Part shown: positions 24,635 through 37,972 of the stretch, one piece after another | Position numbering within the stretch: position 1 is the stretch's first letter | Layout of the letters: each line of letters begins with the position of its first letter | Source of the DNA: Isoetes taiwanensis | Taxonomy: Eukaryota > Streptophyta > Lycopodiopsida > Isoetales > Isoetaceae | Assembly (NCBI GenBank): GCA_021234155.1 | Contig: JAJEKV010000343.1 | Location: 62,001-126,000 of the forward strand | Direction of reading: 5' to 3' | Length of the DNA: 64,000 nt | Program-made: the position numbers and the translations under genes | Notes under the pieces: generated by a model | The model's input: only the letters and a program-made list of their open reading frames with translations | What the model was told of the DNA's origin: nothing | Database searches by the model: none

Positions 24635-24700
24635 CTCTTTCCATGTCTAAGCCTTATGTCTCACACCAGAACTACCAGTCCCTGTATAGGAAGGTATTAA
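24635..24700 (-). promoter_or_regulatory. 5' leader with overlapping short upstream ORF
   Basis: An upstream ATG lies 10 nt before the SAC start (24644) and opens a five-codon frame (MERDG) whose TGA overlaps the second and third codons of the main frame. A CTTAG just before it could be the acceptor of a leader intron. Whether the transcript includes the upstream ATG is unknown. Confidence 0.35.
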
Positions 24701-27700
24701 CGAAATCGACTACACAGCAAGAAGAGAAATCTTGAATAATTCTATTGATAAAAACGGATCATTTTTAACATAAAATGAGTATCTTTAGTGTATAGAACAT
24801 AAAGATGTTCCATAGTAACTCAATTTTGCGAAACACAAAAAAAGAATTATTGGGTAGACAGGTCCAGATTCCAGTAGCAATGAGTGGAATCACATTACCG
24901 GTACTCTGAAAGGTGCAGTCCTGTCTTTCGATAACTGGAAATTAGTAATTCAACCTCCATAGGCGGGAAAGAATGCTCAATTTGCAGGCAAACACTGACT
25001 GCTTAAAACAACGAAAGAACTCAAACAGCGTAGCAATGTAGAAAGAACTGGAATTTCTCGTTGATAGCTACAAAATTTCCTACAGCCGTCCAGAAAGAAA
25101 CTTGAATCCGACTCCTCCCTTGTTTTGAATTAAGGGGAGGTTTTAGGAAAAGAAAAGCCGGCAAACTAGAGATAGAAACAACCCAGAAATAGCGAGATCT
25201 ATCTTTCCGAAAAGTGTTTAAAAAGCTTTTACGGTGTGTGCGGATATCATTCAGGGTAGCTAAGGAATAGTTCGTGTACACGTTTAAATAAAAGTGATAC
25301 ACTACTTCAACACGGTTGATTTGGCCCACAACATCGTGACCAAATATACGTAAAAAAATTTTTTTTTCTTTCTGAAAGATAAAATTGAATTAAAATATAG
25401 TCAACAACAATACAAGAACACTATACGTAAAATGTTTATAAAAGTCATGGTGAATTTACTCTTCCTAGTATAATATCATCATAGATCCTAAATGAAGTCA
25501 CAAGCAAACCCAATATCACGAGACATCTAACCCTAAATTTGTCTTTACACTTCGCCCTTATCATCACATAACCCTTTTTCATTCTCGAATTTCGACAAAT
25601 TGAACTTTACCCTCCACTTTTCATTATGTGCCACGTATTTTTTGTCCCTGCATCGATTAGGCAGAATGTACTTGGAAGAATGTTTTATTATTATGTGTGA
25701 TGCAGATAAATCTTGGTAAAAAATCAAAAAGTCACAACGCTTTAACCTACTTATACAAAATGAAGACATGAATCCCAGATTGTCCATACATGTCTTTTGC
25801 ACATTGACGAGACCACGTAAGACAACCGATGTTCTAAATTAGCTAGACTTATTTGCAGGAGAAGCTTAGTCAAGTAGGTATTTGCAAGTGCAAATGTGTA
25901 AAATTGAGTGAACCTTTCATGTACTTCTTGGAGAATTATGTAGTTCTATATTTAGCTTCAAAAATGTTTAAATTTCCTGAAAACTGACAACGGAATGCAT
26001 GTTTCATCACAAAGCACATTGCCCTTACTATATGCTATTATGAGCTATGCTATTAGGAGCCATATGCTTTTCAGTAGGTATAAGGAGCATACATTCTATA
26101 TTATCACAAAGCCAATTTGGTGAGAAGTGTTGTTGGTTACTCCGGAAAGGGAAGCATACGGGGACAATTGGGTGTTGGTTTGCAAATCATATATTATTGT
26201 ATGTTTTGCAACTCATTTTTGCATGTTGTCTTTGGTGTTGGTTTGCCATTCATTTACAAATCGTGCACGATGATTTTTCTTGAATTCCCCATTAGGACCT
26301 CGATTCCAAGAAATGGGGCATCTAATCTGTCCTTTAGTATTTGACGCATTGAATACATCAATTATCCAACAAATCTTTTTCCGATGGCTACAATAAGGAT
26401 GGTATTAGACACATTGAATACCTATTAGAAATAGGTTTCTATGATATGATCCGGTTTTCTTGTTTGATAAGAATGTGTGATAAGACTGTGATGAGGATTT
26501 TTTGTTTGACCCAGCTTGTTTCTTGCTTGATAGGTTTACATTGTGAACTCTTCGAGGTTTAGGAGCAGTCAAGCATTTATAGCACAATTGGATTGCAGTT
26601 AGCTCTTTTCAATTGTGTTTTAAGATACGTATTTAAAGCACTATAACTTGAAGATCCCAACTTAATTTTAGATAATTCTACTGCCATTGGACAGGTCATG
26701 TGGTCCGGTCGTGTGGTCCTCTATAAGTTTTTTGAAGGCCACTTTCAGGCTGGATCATATAAAGAAGTTACACTTTTAGCTAAATGCCCTATTTTTATAA
26801 AGATATTTTGGTAATTTTTACAAAACATAGAGGCATTTTGGTAATTTTATCTTTTTTATTTCATGTACGTTGGATGTGTAATACCAATAATTCCAGTCGT
26901 CGGGTACACATATTGCACGCACCTTCACAATTGCCCTCAAAATACATTGTTTTGGGGGTTGATAAATGGTTTACATAGATAGATAGACATACATTGGAAC
27001 ACCCAAGTCCATTCCGGAATCATTCTGTACCAAGTACAAGCCTGATTGATCACACCATCATATTGATATAATATAATATAATATATACTAGAATGTGATG
27101 AGTAAGGTGGTAGATCCATGATGCATTCCAGAAGGTTCATTCTTCTAGTTTTGGGTCGACGTTAAAGATGTTCTTTCATTGTCCCGAAAACAATTGACAC
27201 CAGAATTTAATAAGGCTTCCATTGTATTGCTCCTCATTTATAATGCATTGTACTCGTGATTCTCTATACTCCGAAGGCAATAGCCAGACATTGAGCAAAC
27301 ATGGAATAAATAATGATGCCTTGAATGCTGTCCCAGAATTAGTGAACAAGGGAAAGATTAGGCAAGAATGAATACAATAGTTGAGACAAATCTGGACCCT
27401 TGGGATCCATACCTTATACCTCCATGCCAAATACATTTATACAAGAGGCCTAAATCAGGACTACGTCGTCATTGAATTACTGCCTGCATCTGAAGTCCAC
27501 TTTATTCTTCACTATAATTTGAATTTACCTCTGTACCTTCATAATAAACCTGGATAAAAATGTACATAGGTAGTCACCACTGAAGCATGTCTCTGCAATA
27601 TGTAAGCAGCAAAAACTTGACGGCAAAATAGAACCAAGTTGAAACTATAACCACAATCTTCATTTCACAAGTCGAAGGTCGATTTTAAACCAAGATGTCT

Positions 27701-27812
27701 ATATGATAAAAATGTCGTCTGCACGTGAAGAAAGGAGATGAAGCAACAATGATGCCAGCTTGTAAACAAGCTTGTACGTTAGAAAGTAGGTGCCAGCAAT
27801 TCAGGAATCCAA
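24701..27812. other. Intergenic region between the SAC-like and ATG18-like genes
   Basis: AT-rich, no coding unit recognised. It should contain the SAC-like promoter (right of 24700) and the ATG18 3' UTR (left of 27813). A (TAATA)n tract lies at 27062-27087. ORFs at 25545-25802 and 27176-27436 have no recognisable motif. Confidence 0.45.
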
Positions 27813-30800
27813 TTAATCTGCATCACAGCTATTATTGTTAGCTCAAAAAGAACTTAACAGCATCTGAATCAGAATGAGCCCATCTTTACCTTCTTCACAG
27901 AAAGGAAATAAAGCACCTTCCCATGCATCATCATTTGACCTGCATTCTTCCTCTTTGTTTATTCCGCCCTCAACATTTCCCGCTGCAGCATTTTCCTTCA
28001 TCCACATGATGTTATTAAAAACATACCACTAAATGCAAGCAATGTACAAGAGAATAAATTCTATTGCAAATCTGGTCATAGACATTTGATTGCTTTGTTC
28101 TCTTCAAATTTCAACACTTATGAAACAATGGTGTATTATTGTTCATTCTTACCTCAATAGAGCCTACATCGCATGCACAACTGTCATCATCAGAGCATGC
28201 CAGTTTAGTGTGTACTGAAATAATTTTAGTAGCACCTTCAACATCTTCAGGTGGTTCTCCAACTTTAGTTGATTGAGTAGCTATATCATTACCCATTTTG
28301 CAATTAATGATATCGACGGGAGACGGGCTCAAGGAAGGATCACCTGAAACAATCTTTGTCCTAAAACTATTATTGTGCTCACTTGATTTAAAAGATGGCG
28401 CTTGAAGGTGAGGTGAATTTGCACTCGGATGATACTGGAAAGGAGGAGACAACTCAAATGAAGAGGAGGCACCCAATGGAAAGACTTCTGGAAAATCTGC
28501 AGCAAATAAATCTTGTTTGTTTATACCAGCCTAAACCCAATTAGACAATGTACAGGTCATTTGAGACCTACCTTGATAATTATGATGATAGCCATTTTGT
28601 ACATATGCTCCATCAGCTATAGGCCCCTCAGAGCTGAAGCTACTCCCACTGCTAGACCTTTGTATGTGAACTTCACCAAATCTTAAATCATCATTTACAC
28701 TCTCATCCATAAAATGTATGCTGGCTGCGGCTTTGATGACCCAGAAACTGTTTCATATGGCCTCATTCTGTCACCAATAACCAAGCATTAACAGAAGTGT
28801 CTTTCACTACAACAAAGGACAAATCGGAACTAACCTAGATGCAAAATACAATTCGAAAATACCAGGTAATCAGGCCAGATGCACTTTCATAAAGGTTTCA
28901 AGTGCTCAGTGCCCATTGCAACCAAATATTCAATGCCAGGTTTACTAATCAACCATTATGGAATCTTACCCAGAACCTTGAACTCTTTGAAGTGTTTCCA
29001 CCAATGGCTTCAAGTCTTTGCGACGAACTTCAATTACTCGAGTGGGAATGTTTTCTATTTCTGATTCATCCATGCTATCCTTTGTGGAACTATCAAACAG
29101 CATGACATGAAAATAGACCTGCAAAGTGATTTGCTCTATGAGACAAACAAGCTCCACATAAACAGGTCAAAAAAAGGTGCCTAAAATACATACATTAGGT
29201 TTGGTCCAGATCGGTAACGGTCTGGATTGATTAATTTGTTGCACTTCAGCATTAGACATGTACCACCGTTTCAGCTCATCAGCTGTCATCCCTTCCTTTC
29301 CTATCTTCCCTTGCATTGATCCAGATAGGCTGCCACCTGAAGAACTTTCAACATCTGTGCAAGTATATGAACCTGCTAGATGTTCAACCCTTTCTTCCCG
29401 CTCCGCCCAATTAAGTCTACGACAGACATCCCACTTCTCTGATGGTTCAACAACAAGACGCAAATCATGTGATTGGCTGGGACTACTTGACCCTTCAGTA
29501 CTATACCCACATTCTGATGCTGTGGAGGGCCGAAGAAGGTACCTTACCAAATAGCCTGATGAGGAGAGGACCCAAAGTTTGTCTTTCAGAGCAACAGCTC
29601 CTCCAGGTTCATGTATACCACTCCCATCATGGAAACCGGCTGCCACTGCACCACCACCAGCAGGACCACTACTGCTTCGCAAGTTACCCCGCCATCCACC
29701 AAAACCATTTTTTATTCTGCTCACAACTGACAATGTGAGTGGAGGTGGTGGCGGAGGGAGGGCCTGTTGGGAAGCTCTGACTGGCCCAGCATTTGACCAC
29801 CACGGATATGCAGGTGTGGGCATTATGGATGGACCGTTAAATGGGTCAATGGAGCAGGCACCATGAGTATGTGGGCCTACAACTCCTCCAAAGGGTGAAA
29901 TAGCAAATAGATGACTTGTTCCTCTTGAGGAACTAACAACAATCCAATGGCTGTCTAAGCTAAACCTGATATCCTGTATAATCTGAAAACAGAAGGTGGA
30001 ATATCTATCAAATAAAGTTAAAAGATAAAGACAACAAAAAGAAATTAGACTCATGATAATTTAACTCTAGTACCTAAATGTCAACATAAATAACCCAACA
30101 TTGGCATTTAAGCCATAAACTTAATTGAATCAAAGACATCATAAATGTCACAAGTTTATATATCATAATGATTGATCTTACCAAGGCATGCCTACATGCA
30201 TGTCATTGTGTAGTGGTGCTTTGAGAAAGATCCAAAGGCTAAATGTAAACTTGTAAAAAAACCAATCTATGTCTTCACTAAACTGCACAAAGATCACTTA
30301 CCGCATTTGTAAGACCGCGGCAAAGCTTGTAAAGGTGAACAAATGATGAACTTGTGTGAGGACTGGTAAGATTATCATGTGCTGTAGGTGTTAGACGAAA
30401 AACATTTAAGTTGTGCCCATCTGACGCAGTGACAAGAAGTGTTCCACTGGGGTCAAAGCAGAGAGCCGAAATTGGGCTTGAATGCGCTCGGAACTGTGCA
30501 ATCACTTTCTTATTTACATAGTCACGGACAATCACCTGTAAAAGAATTAAGTGTCAACAAAAGTATCAATTGGACTATTTCCAGCCTGAAACCATAAATT
30601 TCTTACAGTCCCAGCATATTCGGATTCTACACCATCTGAAGGACGTTCAGAACAATACTTGGACAAAGTTTTGTATCCTAAAGCTGCAAGTTGCTTGCTT
30701 GACTCCCTTGCATAGTCAACAAAACCACCAGTTGCAGGAGACGTGGATAGACTTATGCCTGGAGAGGGGCTAAGGTGCTGGGGGGATACACGGCCCACTG

Positions 30801-31930
30801 ATGACATGAGAGGCTGGTTGGCAGCATAAGCCATCCACCTGGGACCCAAAGTTAATGCACCATAGCCATTCACTAGCCCTGCTTGAGGTGGGATATAATA
30901 AGAAACGACACTAAACGTATTTTGGAGTGTTGCTGCATCAAAACAGTAAATTTGCATCGTATAGCAATACATTAGTTTGCACAGTTACAGGCATGTACAT
31001 GCTCACATGAATGAGCAATTATACCTGTGCAGCAAGAGCTACTGCAATGATCCTTGAGCTGCAACGCACAGCGCAGATACCAGTCCGAAATCTCAACTCA
31101 TGTACATAAGCGTGACTTTGTAAAGAATAAAAGCGAACAACAGAAGGGACAAAACTACCATCACCCATATCTGCGGTTACGGTGCCATTCAAACCTCCTG
31201 GAAACCCTCCAGGCATTGAGGCTCCCCTTTTGGTGGCAAGATCCCCTGTAGCAACTAGCAGCAAGGGCTGCATTCCTTTGAAGTCCCCAATCTCAACTGA
31301 GTATGGCCATGGTTGAAGGTGCAAAAATGCAACACGACCATCCCGTCTAGAGACAAGTTCTCTCACATCGCTAGCATCTTCCACATCCCATACTTGAAAC
31401 CCATTCATGTAGGTAAGCAATAGAACATGGCGAGCAAGTGCTGGAGCAATCTCCAACATGTCAAAAGATGCCCATTGCACCTGACAGACAAAACACATAC
31501 AGACATAAATACATTTGACTCAACATAGAAATAAATCTAGATTGTAACTCCTTTAGCAAGAAAAATACATAATTTGCATTGACCTGAGAGAAGATAAAAT
31601 CTCGATTGAGAAGTACATAGAAATAGGAGGTAGAATATTATCATCATAACGTGTAAATAAGTTATTATATATGAGATAACATGTAAAATTATTGGCCTAA
31701 TACATGATGCTGACCTGTTCACGGTGCTTCTCCTCATCTGACTGAGATGCTGAAGATGCAATAGATGCACCTGCTGTCCTTACAGTTGCTGCAATATTGC
31801 CAGCACTTGAAGAGACTCCTTTCAAGTAGCTAGAAATGGACCGCCAAGTGAATTTGCTGCCATTGCCGTTGCTAACACATCCTGCTCCACCACGGCCACT
31901 CCGTGTCTGCAAGCCCATGTCATTCCTCAT
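27813..31930 (-). CDS. ATG18H: ATG18-like beta-propeller protein with BCAS3 domain (10 exons)
   Basis: Autophagy-related PROPPIN-type protein of the plant ATG18f/g/h group. Exons (minus): 31930-31715, 31480-31025, 30951-30607, 30535-30302, 29982-29194, 29118-28970, 28747-28572, 28496-28153, 27995-27890, 27817-27813 (ends GAT TAA). Phases join throughout, giving about 939 aa, matching the usual 900-950. WD40 propeller strands include VQWASFDMLE, NGFQVWDVEDA, AAQIYCFDAATL, AQFRAHSSPISALCFDPSG and LVTASDGHNLNVFRL. The PI3P-motif position reads SSSRGTSHLFAISPFGG; the BCAS3 part includes RWYMSNAEVQQ, PLPIWTKPN and VYFHVMLFD; a Ser/Asp-rich tail ends ALFPFCEED. Intron 2 ends in AA rather than AG (30952-30953). 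Exon 7 stays in frame only if the acceptor is ATGAAACAG (first exon base 28747). The paralogue letter is a best guess. Confidence 0.92.
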
Positions 31931-33584
31931 CCCACTTGTGCTGCTGAAGTTGAGAGTGAATTCTCTGTGTGGTACCTACTTCTGCCAACGTAAATGCTAA
32001 TCCCCATATCCAGTCATTCCTCCATTGAACAAATCCATAATGACTGCTTCATGAGAAAGTCTTTGAGATTCTGTTCTTTTCTTTTTCCTCTGTACAATTT
32101 CCCTAACAGTAAATAGATGAGTTTCCAAATGAAATACTTACAGTGAGCCACAAAATGGCTTTTTTTTTTCCTGAATCGGCAGACCAAAAAAATGCTGCGA
32201 ATTTGTATTTACAGTGAGAAACGAAAATGAAAAGGATCCTGTACAATCACCAGAAATCTACAGACCATATATACATATCAAATTTCCTGAAAACTCTCAG
32301 TCATGCAATAGCTTCTATACAAGCATGCAACTTCAATAGAGGCTTTTCAGGAATCCTTGGTTGGGCGAGAAGCATCAGTTGCCCTCTTCTTTAAATCTTC
32401 ACATACACCAGTTAGGTGGAAAAGTACTTTCCCCGAAAGCACTAAGGTTAATTGAAAGCGTACTAGAGTTCTTTATGCAGGGCGTATTCCATCAATGCGT
32501 TCTATTTGCGGGAAAAATCGACCTCAAATTAGGTATTTGTGATTCTTGCTCCAATTTTCCAAAAAGAACGGCTTGAAACCTGTTTCCCTAGATTTTCAAG
32601 CGCAATAAACTGAAAAGAATCGAGATATATAAAAACAAATCAGCATAAAACTTGGATATGGAGGGGAAACGAAAACCAAGAAAGCCGGAAAGGGAAGAAC
32701 GGAAAAGCGGACAAGAAGGATTCCCAACGCAAAAAAACGTCACTGTACAACGAACCCACTAGCCACTATTCTTCGTCCAATCCTCCACAAGCTTGAATGG
32801 GCGAAATTCACCCCTTTCAATCCAAGCCCATGTTCCTTTTCCCTTCAGAAAGGGCTCCGATACCCTCCAGCTCATACCCACGTAGACCGCTTAGACGTGC
32901 AGGGATGAGAAACCCTGATTTTGTGGCAATTAAACAACGGAATCAACCTCAATACAAGCGCAATAGTCTTTACCTTGCGAGGCACTCAAGGCAACAATGC
33001 GAAAGCAAGAACAGAAGATGTTTTTCCAAACCTGGACAAAATTCTAAGCAAACTGCACCAAATTGGGCCAAGTTTTTGGCATTCTGGGCAATCTAGAGAC
33101 GATCTTTACACCCAAAAGCCGAGGCGAAGCCTAGGTGCCGGCTTTGGAATGAAGGTGTTACTCCGATTTACTCATCCTGTGTGTGTATTAGCGTGCACGC
33201 TTCTCTTCTCTCCTCTCTCTGCTCTCTGCAGCCTTGTCTGTTTGTGTGGAGTTTTTTTTTTAACTTTTCTTTGATTTTTTTTTTGTTATGCCGCGGCCGG
33301 TGAAAAATTAAGTTGCGGTAGTCTTTTTTTACTTGCGTCTAAATGAGTGGGGGTGAGGACGTGGGCATGAAGTTAGGGGTTGTTTTTATGTGCTTAGCAT
33401 GTGCACATTGTGACGCTCATTAAATTGCACCCTTCCAACCATTTGTTGGTTTCTTTGTTTTTTTTTTTTCTTTCTTAGAGTGTACATGTTGGGCTTTTTT
33501 TTTTTTTTTTTTAAAAAAACGTTGACTAATGATATCACTTGTATTGTGTAATTCTTGCAGTACATTTAGCTACCAAAGTTTTTC
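31931..33584. other. 5' leader and upstream region of the ATG18-like gene
   Basis: On the minus strand the start codon is preceded by CTTCAG-CAGCACAAGTGGG, so a leader intron ending near 31945 is possible. Further upstream, a CT-rich tract (TCTTCTCTCCTCTCTCTGCT, 33203-33222), i.e. GAGA-rich on the coding strand, and poly-T runs resemble plant core-promoter surroundings. The plus-strand ORFs at 32797-33274 have no recognisable motif. Confidence 0.4.
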
Positions 33585-33700
33585 CCTCGAAAACCTTTCA
33601 CGCTTCACGGTGAGTTTTTTCCAATCTTAATAATAATCGAGTACTCCTCTATTGTGTTGGTCCTATAGACCTTTTGATATCGGCAGACGTTAAAATTTAA
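33585..33700 (+). repeat. Solo decayed LINE 3' tail
   Basis: CCCTCGAAAACCTTTCACGC, TTGGTCCTATAGACCTTTTG and GATATCGGCAGACGTTAAAA follow, in order, the 20385-20500 tail of the plus-strand LINE (CTTCGAAAACCTTCGGTGAG ... GGGTCCCATAGGACCCATTG ... GGGCGATAAAAAG). Nothing of the LINE body is present. Confidence 0.6.
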
Positions 33701-36599
33701 TTGAATTCAAATCATTTTAATCTTTTTTTTTTTTTTTTTTTTTCTTCAAAGTGTACATGTCGGTTTCTTTGTGTTTTTTTCCCCCTCAAGTGTACATTTC
33801 TATTTCTTTGTTCTTTTTCTTTCTCGAATGTTGCCTGTGCGTGCATTCTATACACCCCAACTAGAACATATCCATCGTCCCTTTCAAACCTCCCCCACAT
33901 GTTGGTGCCTAACACCCCATATCCTTCTCCTCAATGATATATTCCACAGCCTATTCCAAGCTTCAATAATAAACTCCTTTCAAACAGCATGTCTCTACAT
34001 TATGCTTCCGTAGTAAAACCAAACGTGCCTTTTTTCCAGGCAGTTGCAAACCTCTAGCTTGCCGTATGGAAAATTCATGCAACCTTCTACATTACGTGTT
34101 GATTGCAGATTAAAGTTTCATTGTTTACTTACAAGATGCAAAATTATCTCAAACACGCATTGGTTCCTTCATTGTTTATGGCTAGCTTCTAAAGCAATTA
34201 GTATAGTTGCATCTTGTGTTAGTAAACTATTAAAGGTTTTGTTTTTGTGTCTATGTCGGTGCTTAATATAGTGTACATTATGATCACATATGTATACCTC
34301 GAACCAGTAAACAGAGCACGGCTACAACTATTTGTTTTGTCTAATTTTAACATCGGGTAGATGCATATGCTTAAGACATGATGCTCGTGGTCCCATGTGC
34401 TCATCCACTCTGAATCACTTCTGATACTAAAATCTGGCATCCACATTTCAAAATGTGTCCAAAGTATGTAGCATGGCATTCATGGAACAATAGTTTCCTT
34501 CCTTTTTTGCTTTTCATGCACTACAACAACCCTAATGAGGAAGGTGTATGTCATTACTTGTACAACTTGTCCTACAAATCATTCCTTTCTTTATTGGTCG
34601 CGTCACGACAAAAACCAGCATATGCCATTTCCAATAACTTAACCTATAGTAGAATGAGAACCAAAACATCTTGAAACTTGTGAAAGGAGCTTTCCTAGTC
34701 AATCACCAAAAAAGATAGGCTAAACCTTATCTTTGCAATGAAACAAAGATGTCTTGCCAAGTATATATTACAAGAGGCGTGGCAATTATGGATAATAGAT
34801 ATTCATTAGTATACTCGAATATTATCTAAGCGTTGAGAGCTTGTATAATTCCTTGAATGTCAATGCCTTTCTAATGTCAAGAATGTAAGAAAAAAATTGT
34901 TAAAGCATCTAATCTATTCTTTCTTAAAAATGGATCTACTGCAATTATGTGAATCCCCATTTTGATAAGCATGGTTAACGAGCCAAAGTGTTTGACAAAC
35001 AATGAGGTACAAGATTCTTAATATTCCAAAGAGCTAGCAAAACAAATAATGCCTAGAGGGACTTACAACTTTCAAACTGAGATCTTTTGGGTGACACAAG
35101 AAAGTGATTTCAATGTTGTTGATGGGAATGTTGGAAAGGGAGGTAGTTTTGGAGGCATTGATTTTCTTGATGGACATATTCCTTGAAAATGCTCTATATG
35201 CTTTATAATTGTCCTAGTTTGACGAAGGTAAGTGCCACCAGACTTTGGAAGAAATCATCCCTCAAAATGGAGGCACGAAATAATACCTTATCCTAGAAAA
35301 CTCTAAGACGGGGCAAATAAACCCCTCAAAGGACGAATGGATATTTTATTGGACAAAAACATAGAGGCATCTCGTTGTATTTGGAGAAGGAACTAGACAT
35401 TCTTGTTTTTTGTCGACCCATGGAAAAAGGGAAATTGGAAGGCGCATTCTTGGGGGGTCCTACGGCCGAGATCGCATTAGTGAGGAGCAGGTCCTGGAAT
35501 GGCGACGCAGTTTCCTTCACCCACAACATGGAAGCTAGATATTTACTCAAGGATTGAAGAAGTTTACCTGTTGAGCGAAATGAGAGGACCAATTTCCATT
35601 CAGCAAACAGATTAGGTCCCCTCTTTCCATGTTGTTCTATTCTATTCTATTTAATCTAAGGCTTAATCTCATGTTCCCTTTTTCTTTTTTTCCATGTTGT
35701 GTACATTGCCCAAGTTCTTTGACTTTTGCCTTCAAAATAAAATAAGATTACAAATGATTGTCCAATGAGTTGATGGGACCTGCATTATTATTTACACATG
35801 CGTGCATTGTGTGAGAAGCATCCTCATTTGGTCAAAATAATAGACATGTAAAAATTTAAACAATGAACACCAATGAATGCATTTTGAATTGTACAAGAGC
35901 AAAGAAACATAGTAATAAGTATGGCTTTGGTTATAAACCAATGGAGTTGGATCTGGCATCGAAATTAAAAATTCCTTAATAAGTAAAATGTCATCTTCCT
36001 TCCGGATATTATAATTTGAAAGCATGTTAGAACTACATAAAAATACCGGATATTATAATATGCAATTGACTAAAAAAATTGTGTTATGTTCAAGAGTAGT
36101 ACTTTGTGATGTTTTATTATCAAGAATTTTTCCGTAGTTTCCAAAACATGTAGGATTAATGCCTTCAACTAAGAAATTTAAAAGGCCATATGAAAAATGC
36201 TATAATAGATAAGTTTCCTTCAAGACATATTTTATATTCATATAATAATAGGCCCATACATCATATACACAAAAAGGATCAAAATCTTCCCTAAACACAA
36301 GGATCGAACAAGTTACTAGGGTAAGTTGACCTTTTGGATATCATCAAAATTCTCCCTTCGAATGAAAGGATTAAACAAGTTAATATGATAAGTTTTCTCC
36401 TTCAAAAATCAGGATACTTTTCTTTCGCTAGATAAGCTTTTCGCTTGAAAACATCTTGCAAACAAGTTAACATAGATTCTTTCTCTTTTCCATATAGTTT
36501 TCCGTATAGTTTTCATATAACATATAAGTTTTTCCCTTGAAGAACATCTTCCAAATGAGTTCACATGAACAGATTTAAATCAGCATAGTTCTACCTTTA
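33701..36599. other. AT-rich stretch without recognisable gene
   Basis: Begins with long T runs. ORFs up to 88 codons (35326-35592 minus, 34219-34479 minus) show no conserved motif. The (TTCTA)n stretch at 35635-35655 is a simple repeat. Confidence 0.45.
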
Positions 36600-37972
36600 A
36601 AAATTACATACTACTATGCTAAATGATGGCTTGGCTCTCCGAATAGATATGGCAGCCACGATTATCAGTCTTCTTCTTCCAAGTTTCTATGCTTTCGATA
36701 AAGTCAAATTCTCTTGCATTCAAATGACCATTTATCACAATTGAAACGCATGCATTCAAACTTTCTATGCCCAATCTTGAACGCCTATGACTGAATAAGC
36801 TCTCATAAATTGCATTACTTGCACATTGCACTAAAGCAATGCGAGCAATATCATAATGTTTTTTAAACGCATTTCAGTTGCTTGATTTGAAGAGATCATC
36901 ACGCAAACTTCTTCAATATTTTTATGTGACCAATTAGCTAAGGCATGGATTTTAAAATCAGAATACTCTCTTCTCAACCCTGAATTTTAAAGGTGTCGTC
37001 TTCCTTTGAACTCCTCTTATCATCTTTGGTGTGCAATAAAACTTGATAAGTTCTTCTAAGCTTTCCTCATCAAAATCTCTTGACCGAGAAAGAACTTTAA
37101 AATGCTTCAAGATAGTCGCATCTTTGAATCTGATGGTTAAGCTATCATAACTATCTTGAGAAAATACCTTCTGTTTTGATATGACAATTTCCATATCAGA
37201 ACACTCTTTACTTCTTGATAATTTGTATGTTCTATATTCATCTCCATAAATAGAAGCTCTTAAGGTTGCCAATCAGCCTTGCGAAGGCCCATAGTCAGGA
37301 ATTATAGGGAAACCATTTGCATCTTCTTATAATGCATTCATATCTCTTTGTGGATCAACAATATAATAAGCTCGAATACCCTCTATTGTAGTATTTACAT
37401 GCTCTTCAATAACAGTTATATCAACGTGACTAGCTTGAAATAGCTTATTTAAAATAGTAGGATCCCCAAGAATATCAGCTAAAAAATGCAGCAATTATAT
37501 AGTATTGAAATTAAGCACATGTATAAAGAGAACATAGTTAAGACCCCCAAGGTCTCAGCTAGAAAATGTATCAAGTAAAAATGCAACAAGCATATAATTT
37601 TGAAATTAAGCACCTGGATAAAGTTATCATATGATTCTACCTCGGAATACTTCAAAACAGCTGGAAGATCTTCACACAATCTATTAATTGCATTATGCCT
37701 ACTCAACCAACACGTCTTTTGAATGTTATCTAATCTTAAAATAGAACAAGAATACTCTTCAAGTAACCCCTGTGATTTCTACAATCTTTGAGTGCTATGG
37801 GAAAAATAGCAGCAATAGAGTCAACCAAAGTCTCAATATCATCTATTACAATAGTATTTTTTTTGCCTTGAGTTATCCATTTTCTTTGCCTTTGTTGTAA
37901 CATGAGTTTCCGAGGATGCGTGTTCATAGAAGCTAGAAGTCTTAACACTAGAGTTGTCCACTGGACCATCTG
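36600..37972 (-). pseudogene. Probable hAT-type transposase-like remnant (ZMYM/ZNF862 style)
   Basis: Several separated minus-strand frames carry pieces reminiscent of the hAT-derived proteins often annotated as zinc finger MYM-type or ZNF862-like. KTCWLSRHNAINRLCEDLPA (37724-37665) corresponds to the RWLSR...L..LPA segment. HFLAETLGVL (in 37479-37706), SYDSLTIRFKDA with EESLEELIKFY (36958-37272) and ETLVDSIAAIF (37736-37969) follow the expected kinds of segment. Frames are interrupted and no terminal inverted repeats or target duplication were found. Assignment rests on short motifs only. Confidence 0.4.

Noticed and set aside
28735-28770. Apparent frameshift at the start of ATG18 exon 7
   Set aside because: Using the acceptor GTGACAG (before AATGAGGCC) leads to a stop, but the next acceptor ATGAAACAG at 28748 restores the frame through MDESVNDDL, so no lesion is needed.
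29258-29866. Plus-strand ORFs of 95-98 codons
   Set aside because: They are antisense shadows of ATG18 exon 5, whose minus-strand reading matches the BCAS3/ATG18 family.
33701-33937. ORF rich in Phe and Ser
   Set aside because: It is a translation of poly-T and CT-rich DNA, not a protein.
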